This document shows positions 53,501 through 64,000 of a stretch of DNA of 64,000 nucleotides, piece by piece. Numbering within the stretch: the first letter of the stretch is position 1; each line of letters starts with the position of its first letter. The position numbers were made by a program, and so were the translations under genes. The DNA comes from Colius striatus (Eukaryota; Chordata; Aves; Coliiformes; Coliidae). The stretch is from positions 55,389,152 through 55,453,151 of the forward strand of contig NC_084763.1 of NCBI RefSeq assembly GCF_028858725.1. The letters are read 5' to 3'. Below the pieces are notes generated by a model that did not search any database, was not told the origin of the DNA, and saw only the letters and a list, made by a program, of their open reading frames with translations.

Positions 53501-56500
53501 TGTTTCTCTAGGCCTCCTTTACTGAAACATGTGCTTATTTTCTGTTCTCTCTGATTTTAATATGTAAGCTTCCATAAAAAATGAAAAAACCCTAATGTTG
53601 GGCAAAACTATTGTCATGGAAGTAATACTTGAGTCAGCAGAAGAAAACTGGGACTTCAGTTGGCATCTCTGTGTGTTTTAGTGTCTTTATTGTTTTCTGC
53701 CTCTGCATCACAGAGGGTTTTTATCTGGGTTTTTTTTCCCTCTTTGTTTTTTTTCCCCATTAAGAGTGATAGACTGGACTAATTCCATTGGAAGGGACTC
53801 ACAAGGAACATCCAGTCCAACTGCCTGACAAGTTCAAGGCATGGTGATCATGGAAATGCAGCTGCAATCTGCTAAAAGCTAGTGTGCTTCTCAATAAATG
53901 GTGCTGTGGGAGGTTTTTGGTCTTGACTGCTCTAGTTCACAGTGGCTACTTACTATTGTTTCAGCTTGTTTGGGAAAGGGCCTGAGGTTTGTAACATCAT
54001 TCAGTGCAAAAGTGATTCTCATAACAGAACAGAGATACCAGAAACAAATGAGCAAGTTCTCCTGAAGAAGGAACTTGGATTTGGGAGAAAGAGTTTGAGA
54101 GGAGTTCTAATGTACCTTTCAATGTACCTTTTCTTGTAATGTACCTTTTTCTTCCATCTAAAATTGCTAAAGATTATGAAAGGGAAAAACTTGCTGATCT
54201 GTGATTCCTGGTGAGTTAGTTACCCATCTAGACTGGGTTTTTCTTTCTTAAATCCTGTCTCTCCTCCTTTACACAGATTTACCAACGAGTCCAGCTGCTG
54301 CAAAAGGCCTTTGCAAAGCACAATAAAATGAGGAAAGACTCTGAGAATGGAAAAGGTACTCTGAGATCAAAAGCTCTTTGGTTTTGTGTTTTTTCTTGTG
54401 GGTGAAAAGGGACCATTGCTGGATGCTAATACATTGTCTCCTTGTTTTCAACCTGCATAAAAATTACCCTTTAGCATTTTATACTTTAATTTTGAGGAAA
54501 GGAAGTAAAACCTTGTCTTTGCACCCTTCCTTCTGCCCCAAAGACTTGTTTGCTTTCAATGTTAATTCATACTTTCTGCCCAGATAAACATTATTTCAGA
54601 ATAGCTTCTGATCAAGTATGTGCTGAGCTGCAAAGTGGGAAATGTGGTCTTTTAAAGCAGAGCAAAGATTCAGGTGAAATTCTAACCCACCTGTGTTAGC
54701 ATGGTAAGCTAGTCTATGGATGAAAGAAAGTAGCTGGGAAATAATCACCCGATGAAACTTCATACTCTGTCCATCTTCTATGGTGAGTTATCTAGGCAGT
54801 TGTGGCCCTGAAAGGCTTTTCAGCTTATCATGTAATGGCCAGTGGGCCAGTTTCATCGTGTGGAACTCCTCCTCTTTGTCTGAAAGGGCCTGGACATGTT
54901 CCTATGCAACCTGATCTAGGTGAACCTGCTTCTGCCATGGGGGTTGGACTAGATGATCTCTAAAGGTCCCTTCCAACCCTGCCATTCTATGATTCTTGTT
55001 TTCCATGGGAACTGTGCTGGATTTATATTACTTCTGTCCATCTACATTCAGAAGCAGCAGAAAACCAGGAATTGCTGCTGTTAACCATGCAATGTTTGCA
55101 TTTATTGGACAGGCTTTGATCGTCATCTCCTGGGTCTCCTGCTCATAGCACAGGAGCAAGGACTGCCAGTGCCAGAACTTTATGTGGATAATGCCTTCAC
55201 AGCCAGGTAAGTGGAATTCTTGTCCCTTGGGGAGGTTGTATCCCTTCATACCCCCGAGCACTTTGGTACATTGGCCTTCACCGTGCTGATTTCTTGATCT
55301 CTGGGACAAAGTAACCTGTTTGTAAGACATCCCACGTTTTAAAAGTGCTGCTTTTGTTCTGTGGTGTTTTCTTTACAGTGGAGGAGGTGGGAATTTCGTT
55401 CTTTCCACAAGTCTGACTGGCTACACCAGGTTTGGTGGGTGTGCACTCCCTATGGTACATCATGGCTATGGCTTTTTTTATTCAATCAGAGATGACAGGT
55501 AAGGATGGAATTTCATTTTGGGCATGATGCTGTCTCTGTCACAAAGGGAAAGGCAACTAACAACTAGAATGAGGAACAGACAGAGGAAACACGGCTGAAG
55601 GGATCAGGAAGGGTTGAGAATACATGAGAACAGAGGCATTAAGGATCTGGGAAGGCACATGTGGGAGGAAGGACAAAGTGGAGCTGGAGTGAGCACCAAG
55701 GTATTGACAATAAGCAGAAAGGATTGGGGAAGATGAGAGAAGGGGAGGAACAAAAGAAGTTAACTTACTTGAAGGTTTTGTTCTAGAGATCATTCAGTGT
55801 AACACACAAAGGTGTTTGTTAACAAGTAGCAGTTGACTGAGATAGACCAGAGTACAGGTGAGCACACAGCCCATCATTCTTGCCTCTTACACACACTGGT
55901 CTCAAAACAAACCTCTGTGAGTAAGGAGGAGAAGCTAAAACATTTGGCTTCACATATGTAAAGATCTGAGTCTGGCTTAGTGGTCTTATGGACAAAAGCT
56001 ATTGCTTCATCAGATCTAATAATCTACTTGGTAATGTGCTGAGAGAACTTGCTATTTTGTGATTTAGGTGTAATTTAGATGACTTCTTCCTAAAGATAAA
56101 TACAGATTATGTGTAGATTTTGTTCAGTTTCAGGATATAAACCATTTCTACTCTGATCTCTGGCTCTGTCAGGATAAATAGAGTTAGATACAGATTTACA
56201 TTTATTAGGTTATTAGGAAAAAAAAGAGCTTTAAACCTTTAAGTGAGTCACAGAGAAGAAATATAACTCATGGTATTTTCAAATAGGAGTGAAACCATGT
56301 CACTTCTATGGCATGGGGTTTGTAGCAATGGGTATTTAAATCAAAGTATCTAGTTTCAAGAGCTGTCAGCATTACTGCTCACTGCAGGCACCAGGGAGCT
56401 GAGTCCTTTCTAAGGGACTTTGAGGTCGGATGTTTGTGTGACAGTTTTTGCTTCAGAATTTCTGTCAGTCAGTTCACAACTCTCAGCGATTTACATCACA

Positions 56501-56678
56501 TTTTGTTATCCAAAACCATGGCAATTAAAAGTGATAACTTCATTTGTGTATTGATAGGATCGTTGTTACCTGTTCTTCATGGAAATCATGTCCAGAGACC
56601 GATGCAGAAGTGCTGTGTAGAACTGTGTTCCAATGTTTTCAGGACGTGCTACAACTAACGGTCGCAGCTCAGCTGTAG
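38526..56678 (+). CDS. CROT: Peroxisomal carnitine O-octanoyltransferase
   Basis: Sixteen coding exons: 38526-38640, 44562-44686, 45415-45596, 45785-45909, 47432-47540, 49389-49482, 49569-49694, 50100-50201, 50807-50890, 50986-51093, 51356-51486, 52355-52478, 54277-54355, 55113-55206, 55379-55498 and 56558-56678. All junctions are GT/AG and in phase. The total is 1839 bp and 612 residues, the same as human CROT. The enzyme moves medium-chain acyl groups from CoA to carnitine so chain-shortened products can leave peroxisomes. The N-terminus is MEKQVLESSEERTFQYQDSL. Catalytic His327 opens the exon at 50807 (HSALDAM) and falls at the human position. Also visible are GDPTVRWGDKSYN, LHPDTFVQLALQLAYY, TAMTRRFYHGRTETMR and the STS motif (542-544, in FVLSTSL). 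The C-terminus is AAQL where human has THL (PTS1). Intron 1 of the coding region is 5.9 kb and full of CR1. Confidence 0.97.
40342..40850 (-). mobile_element. Old CR1-derived block in CROT intron
   Basis: The left part reads as an inverted CR1 3' end (AGAATCATGTAGGTTGGGAA, TCAAGGATGGAGATTCTACA). The right edge (GATGATCTTAAGGGTC then TATGATTCTGTGATTCTAGG) is a plus-strand CR1 tail. At least two old fragments seem to be present. Confidence 0.6.
41515..42945 (+). mobile_element. CR1 LINE, about 1.4 kb, reverse-transcriptase region to 3' end
   Basis: Plus-strand CR1 covering the RT part (GAACTACAGGACAATCAACC, GTTGACTTTAGCAAGGCTTT), AATGACCTGGGTAATGGGAC, the tail-side GGACTGTTCAGTCTGGGGAA and CCAGTGACAGAACAAGAGG, ending GGACTGGATGATCTGTAAAG. 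It is the longest CR1 in the window, with many frame breaks, so it is old and dead. A T/G-rich patch near 41960-42000 looks inserted. Confidence 0.88.
43505..43862 (-). mobile_element. CR1 LINE internal RT fragment
   Basis: Inverted CR1 ORF2: the complement of GACTTCAGCAAGGCTTTTGA lies near 43650-43670, with CAGCTCTTGATCTACCTCAC and CCATCACCTTTCCAGGGATG. No 3' tail adjoins it, so it is an internal remnant. Confidence 0.85.
43903..44232 (-). mobile_element. CR1 LINE 3'-side fragment
   Basis: Inverted CR1: GTTGAAGTCCTCCAGAGAAG, GGACAGAAGTTTCTCCTC, TGTGTTCCAGCTTTTGCC, TCTTTTCTTCTCCAGGC and CAGCCCCAGGTCCCTCAGC. The order relative to the 43505 fragment shows that these are separate insertions. 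Confidence 0.87.
45910..49388 (+). other. CROT: CROT introns flanking the 47432-47540 exon
   Basis: Apart from the exon at 47432-47540 this stretch is intronic. I see no recognised element except the TA microsatellite at 48911-48932. Confidence 0.7.
48911..48932. repeat. (TA)11 microsatellite
   Basis: Uninterrupted TA dinucleotide run in a CROT intron. Confidence 0.95.
51890..51968. repeat. 33-bp tandem repeat, about 2.4 copies
   Basis: Units start at 51890, 51923 and 51956 (partial), each opening CACTGCTC. The first two share CACTGCTCCCTGGGGCACA. They lie in the CROT intron after the exon at 51356-51486. Confidence 0.88.
52479..54276 (+). other. CROT: CROT intron with CR1 scrap
   Basis: Intronic sequence. 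At about 53764-53860 a diverged inverted CR1 3' end is visible (CATTGGAAGGGACTCACAAG, CATCCAGTCCAACTGCC). Nothing else was recognised. Confidence 0.65.
54888..54996 (+). mobile_element. CR1 LINE 3' end
   Basis: About 110 bp: GGCCTGGACATGTTCCTATG, GATCTAGGTGAACCTGCTTC, GGTTGGACTAGATGATCTC and the tail CCATTCTATGATTCT. It lies in a CROT intron near the exon at 55113. Confidence 0.93.
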
Positions 56679-57188
56679 GGTTGAGGATGATGTTAAAAGC
56701 CTTTGCAAGCTCACAACTTCACATGTAGTGCTTGTAAATGAAAGGCTGGGCAAGAGTACTGTTATATTCAAGACATTTAATGATCTCTGTGAAGTCTACC
56801 TGGTTTGTGGGGTTTACTGTGATAGCAGTCCCCATGGAAGAGTAGTGTAGCCATTTGCAACAGCAATGCAAGCAGTAGTACCTTATCTCTGTAGGAACTA
56901 TGCAATATTAAAACATGCCTCAACAATGCAAACACACTTGAGAGACAGGGTGTTGGAAGAGGGGAATTTATGGGAGATTTGTATTTATGACCTTAGTAGT
57001 GACACTTAGAATCCTTTGTAGCTTACTGACATTGTGGTGGTAAAGCACTTAACTGCATACTGAAGAGTAACCACACTTATCCTCTTAGGTGATTATTCAG
57101 AGTGGTTTACAAGGTAGAAGGGCTGCCTCTGTCAGGCTCTATGTTCTTTTCTAAGTTATCTTTCATTCTTGCTGTTGGGATTATACCA

Positions 57189-57194
57189 AATAAA
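57189..57194 (+). promoter_or_regulatory. CROT: CROT polyadenylation signal (candidate)
   Basis: AATAAA 511 bp after the CROT stop. A second AATAAA lies at 57455-57460. Both lie left of the ABCB stop codon (57899) on the opposite strand, so the two 3' UTRs may overlap in antisense. Confidence 0.55.
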
Positions 57195-57898
57195 TGTTCT
57201 ATGTGAGAATGGGGATGTTCCCACTGCAGTTGTGGTATGAGAGCACTACACCCTCTCAATAATAGAGATAGAAAACAGCATACGAGTTCTAGATCCCTTA
57301 ACAGTCTTCGTGTTCTAGTGCACTGTGACTGTCTGCTGCTTTACACTAATACCAGACACTAAGAGCAAGCACTGACTGCAGCTAGAGAACGATTCTCAAG
57401 ATTTTTAAGGCTTGGTTCCTCTGTCTGAGCAATGTTGTATTCTCCTGTCATAGAAATAAAAACTCTTCTAAAAATGAGACGTCTGTCAGCTGCTATTTGA
57501 GCGTCCTGCTTTCCCTTTCCTGCTAGAGCTCTGCGTAACAGCTTGCTGCTGGCTCTAGGCTGGTCCCTGCTGTTCCCTCCCTGCAGAAGGGCAGCTGATT
57601 CCTCTGCCCTCACTCCCTCAGGGCCAGGCCCTGTGCAGCCAGGGCAGTGTCTCAGACCAGATCCTCTCCGTGCCTGCTGCGAGGGGATGAGGTTGTGGGG
57701 CTTTCCCACCCCTGCTCTGCCATCTTCAGTTTGAGCCACTGTGAAATTTTGAGCTGGGTTCTTAAAGCAGTTGCACCTCAGTCAGTTGTGGGGTTTAAGG
57801 AAACTATTTACAGAGTTGTACCAAAAGCAGAAAGAATGAAACGGCCTCGTACGAAAGACTGGACTGGCTGTACCCTCAGCAACAGGAGCTGCCCACTG

Positions 57899-60800
57899 TC
57901 ATACATTGCATGAGCCACTCTGAACGTTGACCAGAGAATAGTAGACACCTTTCTCAGCCAGGAGCTGCTGATGGGTGCCTTGCTCTATGACCTTGCCATT
58001 CTGCACCACAGCAATCTTGTCAGCATTTTGGATGGTGGAGAGGCGGTGAGCTATCACGATGCAGGTGCGACCTTCTCTGGCTTTATCCAGCGCTTCCTGG
58101 ACAATCTGCACAGGGAACAAACCAAAAGGGTGAATTAAAACCAAATGTGGCAGCTGTTTCCACCTGGGGTACCCCTAGTCTGTCACCTGTGCTAGAGCAG
58201 TGACAGAGGTGATGTTTCTGTGGTGTGGGTGGTGAACAACTCTTAGCCCTGATGGCTGGTTCAAATCCCTGTTTGTATATTTGGGGTGGGGGAGAGGGGA
58301 CAGAGAGCTCTGCTGATGTGCAAGTGTTTGTATTTTCCCTTATCTCAGAAGTGAGGGCAAGCAGACTTCTCCAGGGTCACAGCCAGGCCATTACCTACTT
58401 CTGCAGGCACCTCTTAACCAGTCAGTTTTAGGAATTGCCCCCAAGAAATTGGTGCAGCTCGTGATAAGCCAGGCACTTCCTCACTCACAGTCAGTGACAT
58501 GAGAAACTGCTCCAAATTTCAGTCCCACTCATTAAATAAGTGCAATTTAGTCCCCCAAATAGTCCAGTATATTATCATTCTGGATAATTTTAGTTTCTAA
58601 GCATGAGTTATGGTGTGTTAGTGCAAACACTCTTAAAACACTTCTGTATGTTAATGTCACCTGATGTTCTGGGCTTTGTGGCCACAAATGTTGCAGTGGA
58701 GTTGTTTTTAAGATACATGATCACAGAATGGTAGGGGTTGGAAGGGACCTTTAGAGATCATCCAGTCCAACCCCCTTGCAGAAGCAGGGTCACCTAGATC
58801 AGGTTGCATAGGAACGTGTCCAGGCGGGTCTTGAAGACCTCCAAGGAAGGAGACTCCACACCCTCCCTGGGCAGCCTGTGCCAGGGCTCCCTCACCTCAA
58901 CAGTGAAAGAGTTTTTTCTTATGTTTAAATGGAATCTTTTGTGTTCCAGCTTCATCCCATCACCCCTTGTCCTGTTGCTAGCTACTATAGAAAAAAAGGG
59001 ATGTCCCAACCTCCTGACACCCACCATTTAGATACTTATAAATATTAATGAGTTTCCCTCCTCAGTCTCCTCCAGACTAAACAGCCCTAGTTCCCACAGC
59101 CTGTCCTCATAAGGATGCTCCAGTCTCCTGATCATCTTGGTGGCCCTGCACTGGCCTCTCTCCAGCAGTTCCCTGTCCATCCTGAGCCGAGGAGCCCAGA
59201 GCTGGACACAGGACTCCAGATGCCATTGGATTGCTTTTGTTCATTCGTGTTTTACAAAAAAAAAAGAGAAAAGAGCCTGTGGTTTGCATGAGCAGCCAAG
59301 TTGCAAATCCCTGTTACCCATTTGCAAAGTACCTTTTCACTTTCTGTGTCCAATGCAGAGGTGGCTTCATCCAGCAGGAGGATGTGGGGCTGCCTCACGA
59401 GAGCTCGGGCAATAGCGATGCGTTGCTTCTGCCCACCGGAGAGCTGGGTGCCTTTGTCTCCCACACGGGTGCTGTATTTCTGTGTACAGGAAGGAAACAC
59501 AGGTGGATACATTGATTCAGACCTCATCCTCTCTGGAGTGTGACATTCAAGCTGCATCTTCACTGAGTGACAACTCTGGGGCAGCCCCTTACCCAGGTGC
59601 TAGGGTAAGTGTGGGACGAGTAGCCAGGCTGAGAAACACATTTCTGAGTGTATTGAACCACAGAACAAACCCTGATGCTGAGCAACAGCAGTGTCATTTG
59701 TTTTGGGGCAGGAGACCAAGGTGCAGTTCTCTGCCTGTCCTTCAGGTCTCCTGGAAGGGGGGAACCCCTAAATTTCAATGTCTGATTCAATTAGTCATGG
59801 AAATAGAAAGGCTTTAAACCCCAAATTCACCTAGGAAAACATGAATAGGCACTATGATTTTTTTCCTCCCCCAGTTGCAAGTTGGAAATGAGCCTAATTA
59901 CCTTTGGTAGTGATTCAATGAAGGAATGAATGTTGGCTGCTTTTGCTGCACTGACAATGTCCCTGTAGGACACCTGCTGACTGTTTCCTCCATAGGCGAT
60001 GTTTTCAGCAATAGTGCAGTCAAACAGCATTGGCTCTTGTGAGACGACCCCAATCTGAGCTCTCAGCCACTGGATATTTAGTGTCTTTACATTTTGTCCA
60101 TCCAGGAGCTAAAAAGTCAGAGATGACACACTTTAATCATAGTACTTTTTATAAATGGCTGGGTTTTGTTTGTGTGGGGATGCACAAAGGGGCCTTTACC
60201 AGACAGGGCTCTCATGCCCTTTAAACTTAGGCAGTTATGCATAGCAACAGAGATCAGGAGATGTGTTAAAGCCATGTTTGCTATCAGTATCATAACATCA
60301 GATGTCTCTATGAACCTCAGGAAACTCCAGCTGCATGAAGCTACTGTATTGCACCCCACTTGTTTATCACCCTTACTGAAAGAGCCAATACAGATCTGCT
60401 CTCTTGGTGTCAATACTGAACACATTTGCTACTGTGCTGGCGACAGAAAAGATCTATATTTCAGAAACCAGTAGGAGATTGATACCACAAAGTGTTTCCA
60501 CAGCCACCCCCTTTATTAGCAGCTTTATCCCATCTCTGTTGGGCTGATCTGGGAGTCAGATGTCCTTGTCTTTCAAATGGCAGTAATGGACAGTAGTCCC
60601 AAATCCCATAACCTCCTATCATCCTTGTACATCAGTAAGAACTATTCATCTACCACCATTTGCTCATGTGAGATACACACATAAAACTATATATCAGCAC
60701 TTGAACTCCTCCTCCCACTGTACCTCTACATTAGCACCCTGAATTATAATTGTAGGCTGGCAAACATCAGTCCACATTTCTGCTTTATGTTCACGACTTC

Positions 60801-63800
60801 TGCCTAAAGCAGAGCTAATGAGCTGTAGACTAAACCCACACAAGCTATGCTGCTGTTAAATTTGCATCAGAAACATTGACAAAAGCAAGTTACACTAGCA
60901 AACATGTAACAAGTTTAAGAGGGGGGGGGAAAAAACCAACCCCTAACCAAATAAATTATGTCACTAAAATAAAGCAAGCATGTATCGTGTACCTGCAACT
61001 TACACTTTGATGTGGAACACTTACCAATTCTCCACTGAGGGGATCATAAAATCTCTCAAGCAGCTGAACAAGGGTGCTCTTTCCACAGCCACTGCTACCA
61101 ACGAGAGCCAGAGTTTGTCCTTTTTCTACAGTCACGCTCAAACCTCGAAGCACTTGGGCCTCTGGTCGTGTTGGGTAGTTAAACACCACGTTGTTGAATG
61201 TTATGTTTCCACCAAATGCTTTCTGATTGGAACAGCAGAGTTAGGTCTAATTTTTAGGCTAATGCAATAGATCAGAAAAGACTAGGGAGGATGTTAATGA
61301 GAGATCAGTGAGAGTGTTTCCAAAGGATCAGACTTCTTCTTTTCCCCCAGGAATTAATAATGTAGTGAGAAACTGTTGTGAAAATATGATTTCTCTCCTA
61401 AAGTTTCTTCAGGCATGTTTTGGTAGAAGTTCTGTTCCATAAACTCAAGTTCTGACAGCTTCTCTTGTACCATCTGTTAAACAAGACTACATTTTCAAAA
61501 GGAACAATTATTCTAGGTGGCTGATTTCTGTCTGCTTCACAAGGACCTCATTCAGATGCTTGGCATGTTCTTTGCTGGTATGTTTTCAATTTATCCTTAA
61601 AGGTACTGAAAATAATCTACTGGTTTTGATCTCAACACAGAATCAAGCCTGCTTCTGCAGGGGTGTTGGACTAGATGATCCCTTCCAAACCCTACTGGTC
61701 TATGATTCTACTTAAAGATAGCTTCCAATTAGTTTACTGTAAAGTGTGTATCATATATATGCCTGCACAAAAAGAACTATAGTTCACATGAGCATATACA
61801 GAATGTACATATTGATGCATATATAGAGATATGCAAATGATCAATCAACATAACAGCTCAAATGTATGATGCTTCATAAGACTTGAGGGATGTGTGTATA
61901 CATATGCATATGTAGAATCATAGAAAGAATTAGAGGGTTGGTAGCGACCTTTAGAGCTCATCTAGTCCAACCTCCCTGCAGAAGCAGGTTCACCTAGATC
62001 AGGTCACATAGAAACATGTCCAGGTGGGTTTTGAAGACCTCCAAGGAAGGAGACTCCACACCCTCTCTGTACATCATAAACACAACATTTGTAATACATA
62101 TAGGCTAGCTTTCTGTAATGTTCTATCCTCTCATACAGCAGGCCACATGCACCCCTATGTTCATGCACATTATTGGTTACTAAAGTATGTGTGACAACCA
62201 ATTTCCACTGGTTCTTAAAGATGTTTCACCAAGAGACAAGTGAGATTTTGGCAGGAGAAGACACAAAGCAAAGCTTAGCCCCAGTTTTGCTGGGTGGGTC
62301 AGATGTGAATGGGCTCACACAGAACTTGTTCTCAGTAGCTATGATGTGGGTAGGCAAAAAAAAAATCAGGCTTCAAATAAGTTAGAAAAAGGATGGCAAT
62401 GTGGACATAACACCATGCTTACTTACAGGCCTCTCTCCTTCTTCACTGTAGCTATCTATGGAGGGTATTCTTTCAAACAGGTCGAACAAGTGGGCAGCTG
62501 ACATCTTGGCTTTGGCATAGTCTGGAGTGAAAGAAGTGCTTTGTCCTAATGCCACTGCACCAAATACAATGGCTGAAAACACTCTGTAAAGAGAAAAAGG
62601 GAAAAAAATACGTTGACATTGATGTGGCAAAGGCAAGAAAAGCTTTTATGAGCAGACTAGGGGCTTGAGATAAAAACTCATTGTTAAGGCTGAGGTAGTG
62701 TAAGAGCTGTCTACTGCAAACTCTGTGATTTTCTTTCCATACTGAGAAAACCTATGATTTGTTTGTAGGGAAGAGAGGATCAGTCTAAGCTTCTCCTCCT
62801 TGTCCACTTCTCTGGATTTATTAGAAATGGATGTGTTGCTGTTCTTAATGCATGAGATGTAGTGGGATGTATAGTTCCTTGCAGCTCAGTGTCTTCAGTT
62901 ATGACATGGAACATTATTGGTTGTGGAGCAGTCTGAAGATTATGGAGAAATCTGCCATTCCACATTTCCTTCAAATGGCCCAGTCTTCCAGGAACAATCA
63001 AATCCTCGAGTTCAGGAGAAAAAAGCAAAAGGCAAATGGGAGTTGTGAAAGAGGAATGAAACCTGGGGTGAGCAAAGGGCAACAGGAGAGGAGATACCCA
63101 AGGAGAAGGGATTCACTTGAATGTGTAGGGGAGAGTAATGCTGGTATTTGAGAAGAGGTTGGCTTTAGTTTCAGCAGCATTTCTTTGCAAGAGTGTGGCA
63201 AGGACTGAAAGAAAGCATGGAGCTGCATGAGAGACAAGGTGGCTATTGACAAATGCAGACAGGAATTTCAGCTTCAGGGACAAAATGGAAAGCCAGTTAG
63301 ATGCTGGAGATAGGGAGGAAAGAGAAGGTTGGAAAGGTGCCAGTTGGTGGGAGCAACTCACTGGAAACAGAGAAGCTTTTTCAGCTCTGGCTGGGCATTT
63401 TCCAGATTGGGTGTTTGCCAAATGTTTCTCCTGCTCTCCACATCTCTTTTCCTGGGGCTCATGATTTCCTCACCTCAGTTTCACTTATTGCTTGCTCTAC
63501 TTACATTTAATTTTGTCCACCTACACTCCCTGCAGCTAAGCCATGTGATTCTGTTGTTGAAGAAACCCTGTTGTCCATGAAATGAACAAATGGCTTTGTT
63601 TTGCCTGTCTGCATGTTGCTTTCCTTTCATTCCAGGCCTCTTGTTTATAAGGGAAATTGTATGTAGGTAGCTAAAGACAATCTAAAAGCATCACTATTTA
63701 TTTGGATTTGTAATAGAGGAAGGAGGAAAGGAAGGAAGGAAGAAAGGAAGGGGAATGTAAGGGTGAAGAATGGAATGCCAAGGTATTTCTTGGTGTTTTT

Positions 63801-64000
63801 TCAATTCTATACTCCATGATTCATGATACCTATGGAGAAATGAAACATCCTCTCCCACATGTACAAAAAGAGAATCTAAGAGATACTTACAAAAGCACAT
63901 CTTTAAACCTCATATGTCCATTTCTCACTAGATAGGCACCAAATCTAAAACATCCAGCATAAGTGAAGTACATAATGGCTTGTGTAAAGGCAAAAGTAAA
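57899..64000 (-). CDS. ABCB1: P-glycoprotein-type ABC transporter (ABCB1/ABCB4), C-terminal half, partial
   Basis: Six exons on the minus strand: 64000-63891 (continues off the window), 62583-62427, 61222-61025, 60108-59902, 59479-59333 and 58105-57899 (stop), all in phase. They encode the end of the second membrane domain ([33 protein letters not shown]) and the whole second nucleotide-binding domain: [14 protein letters not shown], Walker [30 protein letters not shown], signature [15 protein letters not shown], Walker [18 protein letters not shown], and the H-loop [15 protein letters not shown]. The C-terminus is [10 protein letters not shown]. These are ATP-driven plasma-membrane exporters of lipids or xenobiotics. 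In human the gene tail-to-tail with CROT is ABCB4 with ABCB1 beyond it, so orthology is ambiguous between the two; the symbol is the common avian usage. Confidence 0.93.
58717..59224 (-). mobile_element. CR1 LINE, about 0.5 kb
   Basis: Inverted CR1 in the last ABCB intron: GATCACAGAATGGTAGGGG, CCAGTCCAACCCCCTTGCAG, GGAGACTCCACACCCTCC, TTCCAGCTTCATCCCATCAC, and TGGACACAGGACTCCAGATG at the 5' truncation. It is close to the other young copies. Confidence 0.95.
61645..61714 (+). mobile_element. CR1 tail fragment
   Basis: About 70 bp of CR1 3' end (TTGGACTAGATGATCCCTTC, TCTATGATTCTA) in an ABCB intron. Confidence 0.85.
61914..62070 (-). mobile_element. CR1 LINE 3' end
   Basis: Inverted CR1: AGAATCATAGAAAGAATTAG, CATCTAGTCCAACCTCCC, GCAGGTTCACCTAGATCAGG, and GAAGACCTCCAAGGAAGGAG with CTCCACACCC. 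It lies in the same ABCB intron as the tail at 61645, in the opposite orientation. Confidence 0.93.
62584..63890 (-). other. ABCB intron
   Basis: Intronic sequence. A purine-rich GGAA/GAAA microsatellite lies at about 63715-63753. No other element was recognised. Confidence 0.7.
63715..63753. repeat. GGAA-rich microsatellite
   Basis: Imperfect (GGAA)n with AAGG variants in an ABCB intron. Confidence 0.85.

Overview
This window is nuclear DNA from a bird. Its six genes are intron-rich and vertebrate in character, and CR1 retrotransposons are scattered through introns and spacers, many ending in the avian tail motif TTCTATGATTCTATG. Two avian-type retroviral LTR relics are also visible. The species cannot be fixed from this sequence alone. 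There are no operons, CRISPR arrays or bacterial features.

Layout, left to right. (1) 1-5690: the 3' end of NMT2 (+), its last four coding exons and 3' UTR. (2) 5690-9200: a gene-free spacer that may hold a longer NMT2 3' UTR. (3) 9358-10206: RPP38 (-), with a single-exon coding region, a 5' UTR intron and a CpG-island promoter at about 11.4-12.06 kb that carries a 15-bp minisatellite. (4) 13163-18685: ACBD7 (+), four coding exons. (5) 19260-24760: OLAH (-), six coding exons, tail-to-tail with ACBD7. (6) 24.8-37.5 kb: a gene-poor, repeat-rich spacer with CR1 copies, a CR1 ORF1 relic carrying a nested CR1, a head-to-tail CR1 pair, a solo LTR and an LTR fragment. (7) 37.5-56.7 kb: CROT (+), with a CpG-island promoter, 16 coding exons and a predicted protein of 612 residues. 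(8) 57899-64000 and beyond: the 3' half of an ABCB1/ABCB4-type P-glycoprotein gene (-), tail-to-tail with CROT.

I rebuilt every coding exon by hand from GT/AG sites and reading phase. All six genes keep phase across every junction seen, and the complete ones come out at family length (RPP38 282 aa, ACBD7 88 aa, OLAH 254 aa, CROT 612 aa). None shows inactivating damage.

The left block (NMT2-RPP38-ACBD7-OLAH) matches human 10p13, and the right block (CROT-ABCB) matches human 7q21. The window therefore spans a junction between two conserved synteny blocks, lying in the repeat-rich spacer. The join puts five lipid-linked genes side by side: a myristoyl-CoA user, an acyl-CoA carrier, a fatty-acyl thioesterase, a medium-chain carnitine acyltransferase and a lipid or drug exporter. 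I found no convincing new molecular system. The most interesting items are this junction, the minisatellite in the probable RPP38 5' UTR, a 130-bp tandem duplication built around a CR1 tail, a perfect 18-bp hairpin in an OLAH intron, the variant peroxisomal C-terminus of CROT, and a hydrophobic exon-like ORF at 28.2 kb.
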